8,825 nucleotides of DNA from Nitriliruptorales bacterium. Its GTDB lineage: Bacteria; Actinomycetota; Nitriliruptoria; Euzebyales; Egibacteraceae. Shown one piece after another: positions 1 through 6,015 of the stretch. The notes under the pieces were generated by a model that saw nothing but the letters and a program-made list of their open reading frames with translations, was not told where the DNA came from and did not search any database. A program made the translations under genes and the position numbers. The stretch lies in NCBI GenBank assembly GCA_007133145.1, contig SLNF01000214.1, positions 1 to 8,825 of the forward strand. The letters are read 5' to 3'. Each line of letters opens with the position of its first letter. Position 1 is the first letter of the stretch.

Positions 1-1026
1 CTCGGCGCGGTGGGCGGCCTCGCCGCACTCGGCGCCGTCGCGGGGCGCTGGCTGCTCGGTCGGGGCGCCGTCGACGACGCGCGACGGGCGGTGCGGCTGC
101 CGCGGCCCGACGGGACCCGACCACCGCCACCGACCGGATCGCCGGTGGAAGGGGCGACCCCCGCGCTCGTCGCCAACGACGACTTCTACCGCATCGACGT
201 CGAGGTCCGCGCCCCGCGCATCGACCCGGCGGCCTGGCGGCTGCGCGTCACCGGCAGGGTCGAGCGCCCCCTTGAGCTCACCTACGACGAGCTCGTCGCC
301 CTCGCCACCGACGAGGCCGACGTCCTGCTCGCCTGCGTCTCCAACCCCGTCGGCGGCGACCTCGCCGGCACCGCCCGGTGGCAGGGCGTGCGCCTCGACG
401 ACCTGCTCGAGCGCGCCGGTCTCGCCGAGGGTGCCGAGCAGGTCCTCGGCAAGGCCATCGGCGGCTTCACCGCCGGGTTCCCCGTCGCCGCGCTCGACGG
501 CCGCGACGCCCTCGTCGCGGTGGCGATGAACGGCGAGCCGCTGCCGATCGCCCACGGCTTCCCCGCCCGTCTCGTCGTGCCCGGCCTCTACGGCTACGTC
601 TCGGCAACGAAGTGGCTGACCGAGATCGCCCTGACCTCCGCCGACGTCGACGGCTACTGGGTGCCGCGGGGGTGGGCGAAGGAGGCGCCGATCAAGCCGT
701 CCTCACGCATCGACGTGCCCCGCGACGGCGCCCGCGTCGACACCGGGCGCGTCGCGGTGGCCGGGGTGGCCTGGGCAGCGGTCGGCGAGGTCGCCGCCGT
801 CGAGGTCGCCGTCGACGGCGGGCCGTGGCGGCCCGCGAGGCTCGAGCCCTCCCTCGGCCCCTCCGCGTGGCGCCAGTGGGTCCTCGACTGGGACGCCGAG
901 CCCGGTGGGCACACCCTCGCGGTCCGCGCGGTCGACGCCGACGGCGAGCCCCAGACCGCCGAGCCCGCGCCGCCGCGGCCCGCCGGGGCCAGCGGGCATC
1001 ACGAGATCGCCGTCGAGGTGCGCTGA
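1..1026 (+). CDS. Molybdopterin-dependent oxidoreductase, sulfite oxidase/YedY superfamily, membrane-anchored (5' truncated)
   Basis: The frame is open from base 1, so the real start lies upstream; about 341 residues are visible. The first ~20 residues are hydrophobic and look like the end of a transmembrane segment. A Pro-rich linker and then the Moco-binding domain follow. The key motif is LACVSN, whose Cys (codon 334-336) sits where this superfamily places the thiolate ligand of molybdenum. Further conserved-looking blocks are GDLAGTARWQGV, MNGEPLPIAHGFPARLVVPG and YGYVSATKWL (the stretch ends near 660). From about base 730 an Ig-like Mo-co dimerisation domain runs to the stop. Such proteins act outside the membrane on small oxyanions or oxidised residues using electrons from a membrane partner; the substrate cannot be read here. 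No redox partner is visible downstream. Family assignment is firm, substrate unknown. Confidence 0.93.
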   Translation, partial: LGAVGGLAALGAVAGRWLLGRGAVDDARRAVRLPRPDGTRPPPPTGSPVEGATPALVANDDFYRIDVEVRAPRIDPAAWRLRVTGRVERPLELTYDELVALATDEADVLLACVSNPVGGDLAGTARWQGVRLDDLLERAGLAEGAEQVLGKAIGGFTAGFPVAALDGRDALVAVAMNGEPLPIAHGFPARLVVPGLYGYVSATKWLTEIALTSADVDGYWVPRGWAKEAPIKPSSRIDVPRDGARVDTGRVAVAGVAWAAVGEVAAVEVAVDGGPWRPARLEPSLGPSAWRQWVLDWDAEPGGHTLAVRAVDADGEPQTAEPAPPRPAGASGHHEIAVEVR

Positions 1027-1054
1027 GCAGCCCTTCGGCCCGCGCCGTGCACCA

Positions 1055-1082
1055 CCGCCGCGCAGGGACGCAGACGCGGCGG
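1055..1082 (+). terminator. Hairpin after the molybdopterin oxidoreductase gene
   Basis: A perfect 8-bp inverted repeat, CCGCCGCG (1055-1062) and CGCGGCGG (1075-1082), encloses a 12-nt loop and begins 28 nt after the stop codon. There is no T-run, as is common for high-GC actinobacterial terminators. The position between two genes with separate signals supports termination, but no transcript data are available. Confidence 0.5.
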
Positions 1083-1167
1083 CACCCGGTCATCCGGCCA
1101 GGGCGGGCACGACCGCCGGACGGTGCCCCGATGGCCACACCGCTCCACTCGTGGGCCCGACCGGCTC

Positions 1168-1175
1168 GCTAGCGT
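1168..1175 (+). promoter_or_regulatory. Candidate extended -10 element for the LysM-Rpf gene
   Basis: GCTAGCGT contains a TANNNT-type -10 (TAGCGT, 1170-1175). No good -35 hexamer is visible 16-18 nt upstream. It would give a 5' leader of roughly 120 nt before the ATG at 1304. CTAG is rare in this window, and very similar octamers precede two other genes (4647-4654 on the minus strand and 5979-5986). Confidence 0.3.
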
Positions 1176-1303
1176 CGGACCCGTCGCGCCCACGAGGTGC
1201 GGCCCGGACCCCCACCCCCCTCCACCGCCCCGCGGTGCGCCCGAGCGCGCCCGGATCGGCGGCCACGGAGGCGGGTTGGGCCACCCCCGACCGAGGAGTC
1301 CCC

Positions 1304-2014
1304 ATGCAGACGAGCACGATCGTGGCCGCGCCGGTGCGCGCCGTCGCCCGCGGCGCGGCCGTCGTCGCCCTCGGCGCCGCCGGCCTCGTCGCCTTGAGCG
1401 GCGTCGCTGCGGCCGAGAGCGACGAGACCTACGAGGTCGCGTTCCCCTCCGAGCGCACCGCGCCCGACGACGACGTCGTCGTCGTCGAGTCCGGCGACAC
1501 GCTCGCGGCGATCGCCGCCGACGTCGGCCTCGACGAGACCGACGGCTGGCGTGTCCTCTTCGACGCCAACGCCGACCTCGACGACCCCGACCTCATCGTC
1601 CCCGGCCAGGAGCTCACGGTCCCCGAGGAGGGCGAGGAGCTCGAGCCCCGCGACCGCGCGGCCTCCACCTCCTCTGAGGACACGAGCGAGCCGAGCACCG
1701 ACGACGGCGAGGAGGAGACGGCAGCTGCGACCTCCGAGCCCGCGCCGTCGACGGGTGGCGCGGCCTCCGCCAGCACCTGGGACGCGCTCGCGCAGTGCGA
1801 GTCCGGCGGCAACTGGTCGATCAACACCGGCAACGGCTACTACGGCGGGCTGCAGTTCCATCCCCAGACCTGGGCCGCCCACGGCGGGCACGCCTACGCG
1901 CCCAACGCCCACCAAGCCACCCGCGAGCAGGAGATCGCCATCGCCGAGCGCGTGCTGGCGAGCCAGGGCTGGGGCGCGTGGCCCTCCTGCTCGGCCCAGC
2001 TCGGGCTGCGCTGA
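1304..2014 (+). CDS. Secreted LysM-Rpf protein (resuscitation-promoting-factor-type transglycosylase)
   Basis: A 236-residue exported peptidoglycan hydrolase. The ATG at 1304 is preceded by GAGGAG (1293-1298) at a 5-nt spacing. Residues 1-37 are a Sec signal peptide with a hydrophobic core and a GVAAA cleavage region. Residues ~58-107 form a LysM domain (VVVVESGDTLAAIAADVG ... LIVPGQELTVP) that binds the glycan. A low-complexity acidic Ser/Thr/Glu linker covers ~108-156. Residues ~157-236 are the Rpf catalytic domain: TWDALAQCESGGNW carries the expected catalytic Glu166, followed by INTGNGYYGGLQF and the terminal QGWGAWPSCSAQLGL. Cys165 and Cys229 should form the family's disulfide. Such enzymes cleave peptidoglycan and help dormant cells resume growth. 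The domain order is noteworthy: LysM precedes Rpf, whereas Micrococcus Rpf and Streptomyces RpfA carry LysM at the C-terminus. The gene stands alone, with its own leader and terminator. Confidence 0.95.
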   Translation: MQTSTIVAAPVRAVARGAAVVALGAAGLVALSGVAAAESDETYEVAFPSERTAPDDDVVVVESGDTLAAIAADVGLDETDGWRVLFDANADLDDPDLIVPGQELTVPEEGEELEPRDRAASTSSEDTSEPSTDDGEEETAAATSEPAPSTGGAASASTWDALAQCESGGNWSINTGNGYYGGLQFHPQTWAAHGGHAYAPNAHQATREQEIAIAERVLASQGWGAWPSCSAQLGLR

Positions 2015-2040
2015 GGCGCACGACCCCGACCCGCGTCCCT

Positions 2041-2078
2041 CGACGGCGCCGGACCGCACGCTGCGGCCGGCGCCGTCG
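2041..2078 (+). terminator. Very strong hairpin terminator of the LysM-Rpf gene
   Basis: A perfect 12-bp stem, CGACGGCGCCGG (2041-2052) with CCGGCGCCGTCG (2067-2078), continues after one bulged A into a second 5-bp stem, CCGCA (2054-2058) with TGCGG (2062-2066), closing on a 3-nt loop. It starts 26 nt after the stop codon. There is no poly-T tail, only a TCGTCT stretch. Its position and stability argue for a GC-type terminator or a 3' mRNA stabiliser. Confidence 0.75.
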
Positions 2079-2242
2079 TCGTCTCCGGTGCGGCTGCACC
2101 GTCGTCGAGGGCCGGGCGGTTACCCTGCTGGCCGGCGCGCCGTCGTGACCGTCGTGCCATCGTCGGCAGGCCCGCCGAGGGGAGCGCGCCGTCCCGACAC
2201 CGCGCACCAGCGCATCCACCCCGAGCCCCCGAGGAGGCGCCC

Positions 2243-2395
2243 GTGGCACGCGAGTCCACGTCGCTGCGCAAGCAGCCGGTCTGCGGCAACCAGGCGGGGG
2301 AGACCTGCCCGTCGTGCTGGAGCGCGACGTTGCGTCCCGAGGGGGCACACGGGCGGTGCGACGCCTGCGGGTGGATCGGGAAGTGCTGCGAGTGA
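2243..2395 (+). CDS. Small zinc-ribbon protein (50 aa)
   Basis: A GTG-started 50-residue ORF with a clear GAGGAG site (2231-2236) 6 nt upstream. The protein is basic at the N-terminus and Cys-rich. Two CxxC knuckles, CPSC (Cys22/Cys25) and CDAC (Cys39/Cys42), are 13 residues apart, which is a standard zinc-ribbon layout. Extra Cys residues lie at 14, 48 and 49, the last two in a GKCCE tail. Nothing here suggests export, so it is probably cytoplasmic. Function is not recognisable; such mini zinc ribbons bind nucleic acids or act as subunits and metallochaperones. Its stop codon overlaps the next start (GTGA at 2392-2395), so the two are very likely coupled. A weak -10-like TACCCT lies at 2121-2126. 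Cys-pair spacing and the ribosome binding site are the main evidence that it is real. Confidence 0.68.
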   Translation: MARESTSLRKQPVCGNQAGETCPSCWSATLRPEGAHGRCDACGWIGKCCE

Positions 2396-2556
2396 GCGTG
2401 CCGGCCGAGATCGTCTGCCCGGACTGCGGCGGTGTCGCGAGGCGCTTCTCCCACGACCCCGAGGGCGGCTTCGAACCCGGCGACGTCGCGGCCTACCGTT
2501 GTGTGGACTGCTTCGACCGCTGGGACGTCGTCGTCGCCGAGGACGGGGAGGCCTGA
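2392..2556 (+). CDS. Small zinc-ribbon protein (54 aa), coupled to the preceding gene
   Basis: A 54-residue ORF. The GTG at 2392 overlaps the upstream stop as GTGA, with GGGAAG (2378-2383) as a plausible ribosome binding site 8 nt away; a second GTG at 2398 is possible. Cys pairs CPDC (Cys9/Cys12) and CVDC (Cys37/Cys40) flank an aromatic-containing acidic segment, giving a rubredoxin- or ribbon-like zinc site. The C-terminus is acidic, in contrast with the basic N-terminus of its partner, which would suit a heterodimer, though that is inference. The first knuckle (IVCPDCGG) resembles many nucleic-acid-associated zinc ribbons. No family is recognised. The stop lies 4 bp from the stop of the convergent ABC ATPase gene, with no room for a separate terminator. 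Confidence 0.66.
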   Translation: MSVPAEIVCPDCGGVARRFSHDPEGGFEPGDVAAYRCVDCFDRWDVVVAEDGEA

Positions 2557-2560
2557 GCAC

Positions 2561-3679
2561 TCAGGGCGGCGTCTGGCCGCGGCCGTGGTGCAGCGCCCGT
2601 CCCTCGGCGTCGAAGAGCTGGCAGGCCCCGACGTCGAGCCGCAGCGCCAGCCCGTCGCCGGGGCGTGCGCGCGTCCACGCCGGCAGCTGGGCGACGAGCT
2701 CGGCGGCGTGGCCGCCCCCGAGGTCGACGCGCACCGCGGCCTCCCGTCGCGGTCCGGCGGCCGGCGGACCGACGAGCTCACCAGCGAGGGCGACCCCGGC
2801 CGCGGTGTCCTCGGCACGCAACGCGCCGGGGCGCACCGCGAGGGTCACGCGGCGGTGCCCGCCGACGGCGCGTTGCTGCCCCGAGCCCAGGGGCAGGCGC
2901 AGCCGACCGGTCCGCAGCCCCCGGTCCTCGACCTCGGTGTCGAGCAGGCGGGTCGCCTCGTCGAGGAGCTGGGCGATCTGGGTGGTCGCCGGTCGGTCGT
3001 AGAGCGTCTGGGGCGCAGCGACCTGGACGAGGCGTCCGCTGTCGAGCACCGCGAGGCGGTCGCCGACGGCCATCGCCTCGGCGATGTCATGGGTGACGTG
3101 GACCGTCGTGACCCCGAGGCCGCGCTGGAGCGCGAGGAGCTCGCTCCGCAGACGCAGCCGCTCGGGCGGGTCGGCGGCGGAGAACGGCTCGTCGAGGAGG
3201 AAGGCGCGGGGACGCCTCACCGTGGCACGGGCGATCGCGACGCGCTGGCGGTCCCCGGCCGAGAGCCCGTGGGGTCGGCGGTCGAGCAGCGGCTCGATGC
3301 CAAGCACCCGGGCCTCGGCGAGGACCCGGTCGTCGACCTCGGCGGGGTCGACGTGCTGGTAGCGCAGCGGCTCGCCGATCTGCGCGCGGACGGTGCGATG
3401 GGGGAACGTCGTCACGTCCTGCGTGACGAGCGCCACGTCGCGCACCCGAGTGGGCTGTTCGGTCACGTCGACCTCGTCGAAGGCCACCCGCCCCTCGGTG
3501 GGGGCCTCGAGGCCGGCGAGGACGCGCAGCAGCGTCGACTTGCCGCACCCTGCCGGGCCGGTGACGGCGGTGACCCGCCCCGACGGCAGGTCGAGGTCGA
3601 CGCCGTCGAGGGCGGTGACGACCTCGCCACCGCGCAGGCGGTGGTGGACGCTGAGGCCGCGCACGCTGATCGCGACCAT
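2561..3679 (-). CDS. ABC transporter ATP-binding protein, MalK/UgpC-like with C-terminal TOBE region
   Basis: A 372-residue ATPase that would energise an ABC importer from the cytoplasmic face. Visible motifs: Walker A GPAGCGKST (41-49), Q-loop Gln87 (LVTQD), signature LSAGDRQR (139-146), Walker B AFLLDE (159-164), D-loop SAAD (167-170) and H-switch His197 (VTHD). The ~130-residue C-terminal extension, with VTLAVRPGALR (278-288), matches the TOBE/regulatory part of MalK-type proteins, and the length is typical. The signature departs from the usual LSGGQ (Ala for Gly, Asp for Gln) and the D-loop from SxLD. The start lies 11 bp after the stop of the sugar kinase gene, so the two form an operon; no strong ribosome binding site is seen. 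No permease or binding-protein gene is present, so it may be a shared ATPase in the style of Streptomyces MsiK. A sugar substrate is inferred from the neighbour. Confidence 0.9.
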   Translation of the reverse strand: MVAISVRGLSVHHRLRGGEVVTALDGVDLDLPSGRVTAVTGPAGCGKSTLLRVLAGLEAPTEGRVAFDEVDVTEQPTRVRDVALVTQDVTTFPHRTVRAQIGEPLRYQHVDPAEVDDRVLAEARVLGIEPLLDRRPHGLSAGDRQRVAIARATVRRPRAFLLDEPFSAADPPERLRLRSELLALQRGLGVTTVHVTHDIAEAMAVGDRLAVLDSGRLVQVAAPQTLYDRPATTQIAQLLDEATRLLDTEVEDRGLRTGRLRLPLGSGQQRAVGGHRRVTLAVRPGALRAEDTAAGVALAGELVGPPAAGPRREAAVRVDLGGGHAAELVAQLPAWTRARPGDGLALRLDVGACQLFDAEGRALHHGRGQTPP

Positions 3680-3690
3680 CGCCGTGCGGG

Positions 3691-4620
3691 CTAGAGGTCG
3701 GCGCGACGCGGGGGGTCGGCCCCCGCACGGGTGCAGGTCACCGCGGCGACGCGTGCGGCGAAGCGCACGGCGGCGGCGAGGTCCTCGTCGTCGAGGGCGG
3801 CCACGGCGTCGCGGTGCAGGGCGCCGGCCGCGTCGAGCCAGGCCAGCAGGCCCGAGGTGAAGCTGTCACCCGCGCCGATCGTGTCGACGACGTCGATGGG
3901 GACGCCCTCGACCTCGACGGTGCGTCCGTCCACGGTGGCGGCCACCGCCCCCTGCCCGCCGCGGGTGAGGACGGCGAGGACGGGGCCGCGGCCGAGCCAG
4001 GTGCGGGCGACCTCGACGGGGTCGGCCTCGGGGTGGACCCAGGCGAGGTCCTCGTCGGAGACCTTCACGACGTCGGTGACCGCGAGCCAGCGGTCGAGGT
4101 CGTCGAGGTAGGCCTCGCGGTCGGCGATGAACGTCGGGCGGACGTTGGGGTCGAGGGTCGTGAGCCGGCCCTGCGCGCTCGCGCGCTCGAGCAGGACGGT
4201 GACGGCCTCGCGACCGGGCTCGAGCAGCAGCGCGAGCGACCCGGTGTGCACCGCGCGGACCTCCTCGGGCAGCGGGTCGGGGAGGTCGTCGAGTGCGAGC
4301 TCGGTCGTGGCACTGCCGTTGAGGTGGAAGCTGTACTGGGCCACGCCGGCCTCGTCGAGGTGGACGAGCGCGAGGGGGCTCGGCGCTGAGGTCCGCGCTG
4401 CGTGCGTCAGGTCGACCCCGTCGGCTTCGAGCCGTTCGGCGAGCAGGTCGCCGAACGGGTCGGTCGAGAGCCGACCGAGGTAGCCGACGTTGCTCTCGAG
4501 CCGGGCGAGGCCGACCGCGACGTTGAAGGGGGAGCCGCCCACGTGGGGGACGAAGCCCTCGGCGCCCTCGCAGCTTGCGGGAAGGCAGTCGATGAGCGCC
4601 TCGCCGCACACGATGATCAT
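3691..4620 (-). CDS. PfkB-family carbohydrate kinase, fructokinase-like
   Basis: A 309-residue ribokinase-fold sugar kinase, expected to phosphorylate a monosaccharide (fructose-like) with ATP in the cytoplasm. The N-terminus is MIIVCGEALIDCLP, with the first signature HVGGSPFNVAVGLARL (26-41). LDPNVRP (156-162) is typical of fructokinases, and DTIGAGDSF (246-254) holds the anion hole and the catalytic base Asp252. The ATG at 4620 is chosen because GGGAGG lies 5 nt upstream and the protein begins exactly where the family does; the same frame stays open far upstream but is non-coding there. The gene leads a minus-strand operon with the MalK-type ATPase, consistent with sugar uptake and activation. 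It is divergent from the Lgt-like/thioredoxin gene across 72 bp. Exact sugar specificity cannot be settled from sequence. Confidence 0.93.
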   Translation of the reverse strand: MIIVCGEALIDCLPASCEGAEGFVPHVGGSPFNVAVGLARLESNVGYLGRLSTDPFGDLLAERLEADGVDLTHAARTSAPSPLALVHLDEAGVAQYSFHLNGSATTELALDDLPDPLPEEVRAVHTGSLALLLEPGREAVTVLLERASAQGRLTTLDPNVRPTFIADREAYLDDLDRWLAVTDVVKVSDEDLAWVHPEADPVEVARTWLGRGPVLAVLTRGGQGAVAATVDGRTVEVEGVPIDVVDTIGAGDSFTSGLLAWLDAAGALHRDAVAALDDEDLAAAVRFAARVAAVTCTRAGADPPRRADL

Positions 4621-4646
4621 CCGCGCCTCCCATCGCTCAGGGCTGC

Positions 4647-4654
4647 AGCCTAGC
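4647..4654 (-). promoter_or_regulatory. Candidate extended -10 element for the sugar kinase operon
   Basis: On the minus strand this reads GCTAGGCT, containing TAGGCT, 26 nt before the kinase ATG and upstream of its ribosome binding site. It matches the octamers at 1168-1175 and 5979-5986. No recognisable -35 hexamer is seen at 16-18 nt. Confidence 0.35.
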
Positions 4655-4655
4655 G

Positions 4656-4681
4656 GGAACACCCTCCGTTCGGCGCGGGTT
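4656..4681 (+). promoter_or_regulatory. Possible SigR/SigH-like promoter (GGAAC-N18-GTT) upstream of the thioredoxin fusion gene
   Basis: GGAAC (4656-4660) and GTT (4679-4681) are separated by exactly 18 nt. This resembles the known consensus of actinobacterial thiol-stress sigma factors (Streptomyces SigR GGAAT-N18-GTT; Mycobacterium SigH GGGAAYA-N16/17-CGTT). The downstream gene encodes a CxxC thioredoxin domain, which fits. Against it, transcription would start near 4688-4690, almost at the ATG and past most of the ribosome binding site, so the mRNA would be nearly leaderless. Confidence 0.3.
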
Positions 4682-4692
4682 GGAGAGAGGCG

Positions 4693-6015
4693 ATGGTCCT
4701 GCCAACCGAGCTCCTCGCCTCCGCCGCCCTCGCCGTCCTCGCGGCGGGCGCCGTGGTCTGGCGTCTCGCGCCGCATCGTGACGTCGCACCGGGGACCGTC
4801 GTCGACCTCCTCGTCCTCGTGATCGCCGCAGGGCTCGTCGCCGGCCGCATTGCGACGGTACTCGTCGACCTCGCCCTGTCGGGGCCGGTCGCGCCGACGG
4901 CATGGCCGCGGCTGACCGCGGGGGTCTCCTTGCCGGTCGGGGTGGCCGGTGGCGTCGCCGCGGTGGCGTGGTGGCGGCGCCGGGGCGGGTCGGCCGCGGC
5001 CCTCGAGGTGGGCGCCGTGGCGCTCGCTGCGGGGCTCGCCGCCTGGTCGGTCGCTGCGCTCTTGCGGGGCGACGCCGCCGGCATCGCCGCTGCCCCCCCG
5101 TTCGGGCTGCCCCTGCCGGGAGAGACGGGCACGCGCGTGCCGGTCGCACTGCTCGAGGCCGCCGTCCTCGCCCTCGCTGCGGTCCTGCTCGCGCGGCGCG
5201 CCCGCGGTGTCGACGCCGCCGTCGCGCTCGGCGTCGTCGTCGTGGCCACCCACCTCAGCGCGTGGCCCTTGCGGCCCGCCCCGCCCCCCGCCGACGGCGC
5301 GATCGACGTCCTGTTGTCGCTCACGGTGGGTGGCGGGCTCGGCGTCCTCGCGCTGCGCGGGCGCCATGCGACCGTGCGCACGAGCATCGCGGCACTCGCG
5401 CTGGCCACCGGCCTCGGCGCGGTCGGCGTCGCGCTCACGGTCACCCCGCCGGAGGCCATCGAGGCCGACCCCGCTGCCGGCGTGCCCCTCGAGGGGGCGA
5501 TCCGTGCCGGTGAGCCCACCCCCGAGGAGGACGACGTCCCCGTCTGGGGCGCCTCCGAGCTCGCTGCGCTCGTCGCCGCCCACGACGGGCCCGTCGTCGT
5601 GAACTTCTGGGCGTCGTGGTGCGGACCGTGCCACGCCGAGGCGCCAGCGCTGGCCCGCACGGTCGCGGCGGCGCCGGACGCCGCCGCCGTCGGCGTGCTC
5701 GTCGACGACCCCGTCGCCGACGGCGCGGCCTTCGCGCGCCGCTACGACCTGCCCTTCCCCACGGTGCTCGACGGCGGCCTGCGGGCAGACCTGTCGATGG
5801 CGGGGCTGCCGACGACCGTCGTGCTCGACAGCGACGGCGCCGAGGCCGCGCGCCTCGTCGGCGGCCTCGACGCCGCGAGCCTGTCGGCGGCGATCGACCG
5901 GGCCCGACAGGTGCAGGACCCCGGCACAGCGGGCGCAGGGCGTGCGACGCCATGGGCGGGTGCACCGCCCTCCCGGGTGCTAGGTTCGTCCTCCACGCGC
6001 AGGGAGGCCCCATGA
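4693..6015 (+). CDS. Lgt-like membrane domain (catalytically degenerate) fused to a TlpA-type thioredoxin domain
   Basis: A 440-residue membrane protein. The ATG at 4693 follows GGAGAGAGG (4682-4690). Residues ~1-250 hold about seven hydrophobic segments. From memory, residues ~37-195 line up with E. coli prolipoprotein diacylglyceryl transferase: GRIATV (51-56) with GRIGYV, GVSLPVG (77-83) with GMSFHGG, PPFGLPLPG (135-143) with FPFAMLFPG, and RVPVALLE (148-155) with RHPSQLYE. Catalytic residues are lost (His103 to Pro81, Arg143 to Ser119, Asn146 to Ala122; Glu151 to Asp127). After an acidic linker, residues ~283-405 are a TlpA/ResA-like thioredoxin with WCGPC (Cys310, Cys313) and the cis-Pro loop GLPTT (Pro373). 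It should act outside the membrane as a thiol-disulfide oxidoreductase, the Lgt fold serving as an anchor or docking platform. The stop overlaps the next start (ATGA). The thioredoxin part is certain; Lgt ancestry is likely. Confidence 0.9.
   Translation: MVLPTELLASAALAVLAAGAVVWRLAPHRDVAPGTVVDLLVLVIAAGLVAGRIATVLVDLALSGPVAPTAWPRLTAGVSLPVGVAGGVAAVAWWRRRGGSAAALEVGAVALAAGLAAWSVAALLRGDAAGIAAAPPFGLPLPGETGTRVPVALLEAAVLALAAVLLARRARGVDAAVALGVVVVATHLSAWPLRPAPPPADGAIDVLLSLTVGGGLGVLALRGRHATVRTSIAALALATGLGAVGVALTVTPPEAIEADPAAGVPLEGAIRAGEPTPEEDDVPVWGASELAALVAAHDGPVVVNFWASWCGPCHAEAPALARTVAAAPDAAAVGVLVDDPVADGAAFARRYDLPFPTVLDGGLRADLSMAGLPTTVVLDSDGAEAARLVGGLDAASLSAAIDRARQVQDPGTAGAGRATPWAGAPPSRVLGSSSTRREAP
5979..5986 (+). 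promoter_or_regulatory. Candidate internal -10 element for the HEXXH lipoprotein gene
   Basis: GCTAGGTT contains TAGGTT at 5981-5986, 25 nt before the ATG at 6012, inside the low-complexity tail codons of the upstream gene. It matches the octamers before two other genes and has the same distance to its start as the minus-strand copy. No good -35 is visible. If real, the lipoprotein gene has its own transcript as well as coupling to the upstream gene. Confidence 0.33.

Noticed and set aside
1083..1303. Possible ydaO-type c-di-AMP riboswitch, often found upstream of actinobacterial rpf genes
   Set aside because: The leader lacks the family's conserved blocks (nothing like the GAACCCGTCAGCTAAC segment or the GGGGGAACC loop). 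Only a candidate promoter is visible.
905..1303. Upstream extension of the Rpf frame to 905
   Set aside because: The extra residues overlap the molybdopterin gene, are Pro/Arg/Thr-rich, and would bury the signal peptide.
1465..1484. A perfect 20-bp palindrome (CGACGACGAC and its complement) inside the Rpf gene
   Set aside because: It is produced by consecutive Asp (GAC) and Val (GTC) codons at residues 55-61 in a GC-biased gene and needs no regulatory explanation.
1169..2059. Long minus-strand open frame of about 296 codons over the Rpf gene
   Set aside because: It is a mirror of GC-rich codons; the opposite strand carries clear LysM and Rpf domains with signal peptide and ribosome binding site.
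4621..5634. Extension of the sugar kinase frame by 338 codons upstream on the minus strand
   Set aside because: The extension reads Arg/Gly/Pro-rich low-complexity sequence antisense to the thioredoxin fusion gene; the kinase start at 4620 has a good ribosome binding site and matches the family N-terminus.
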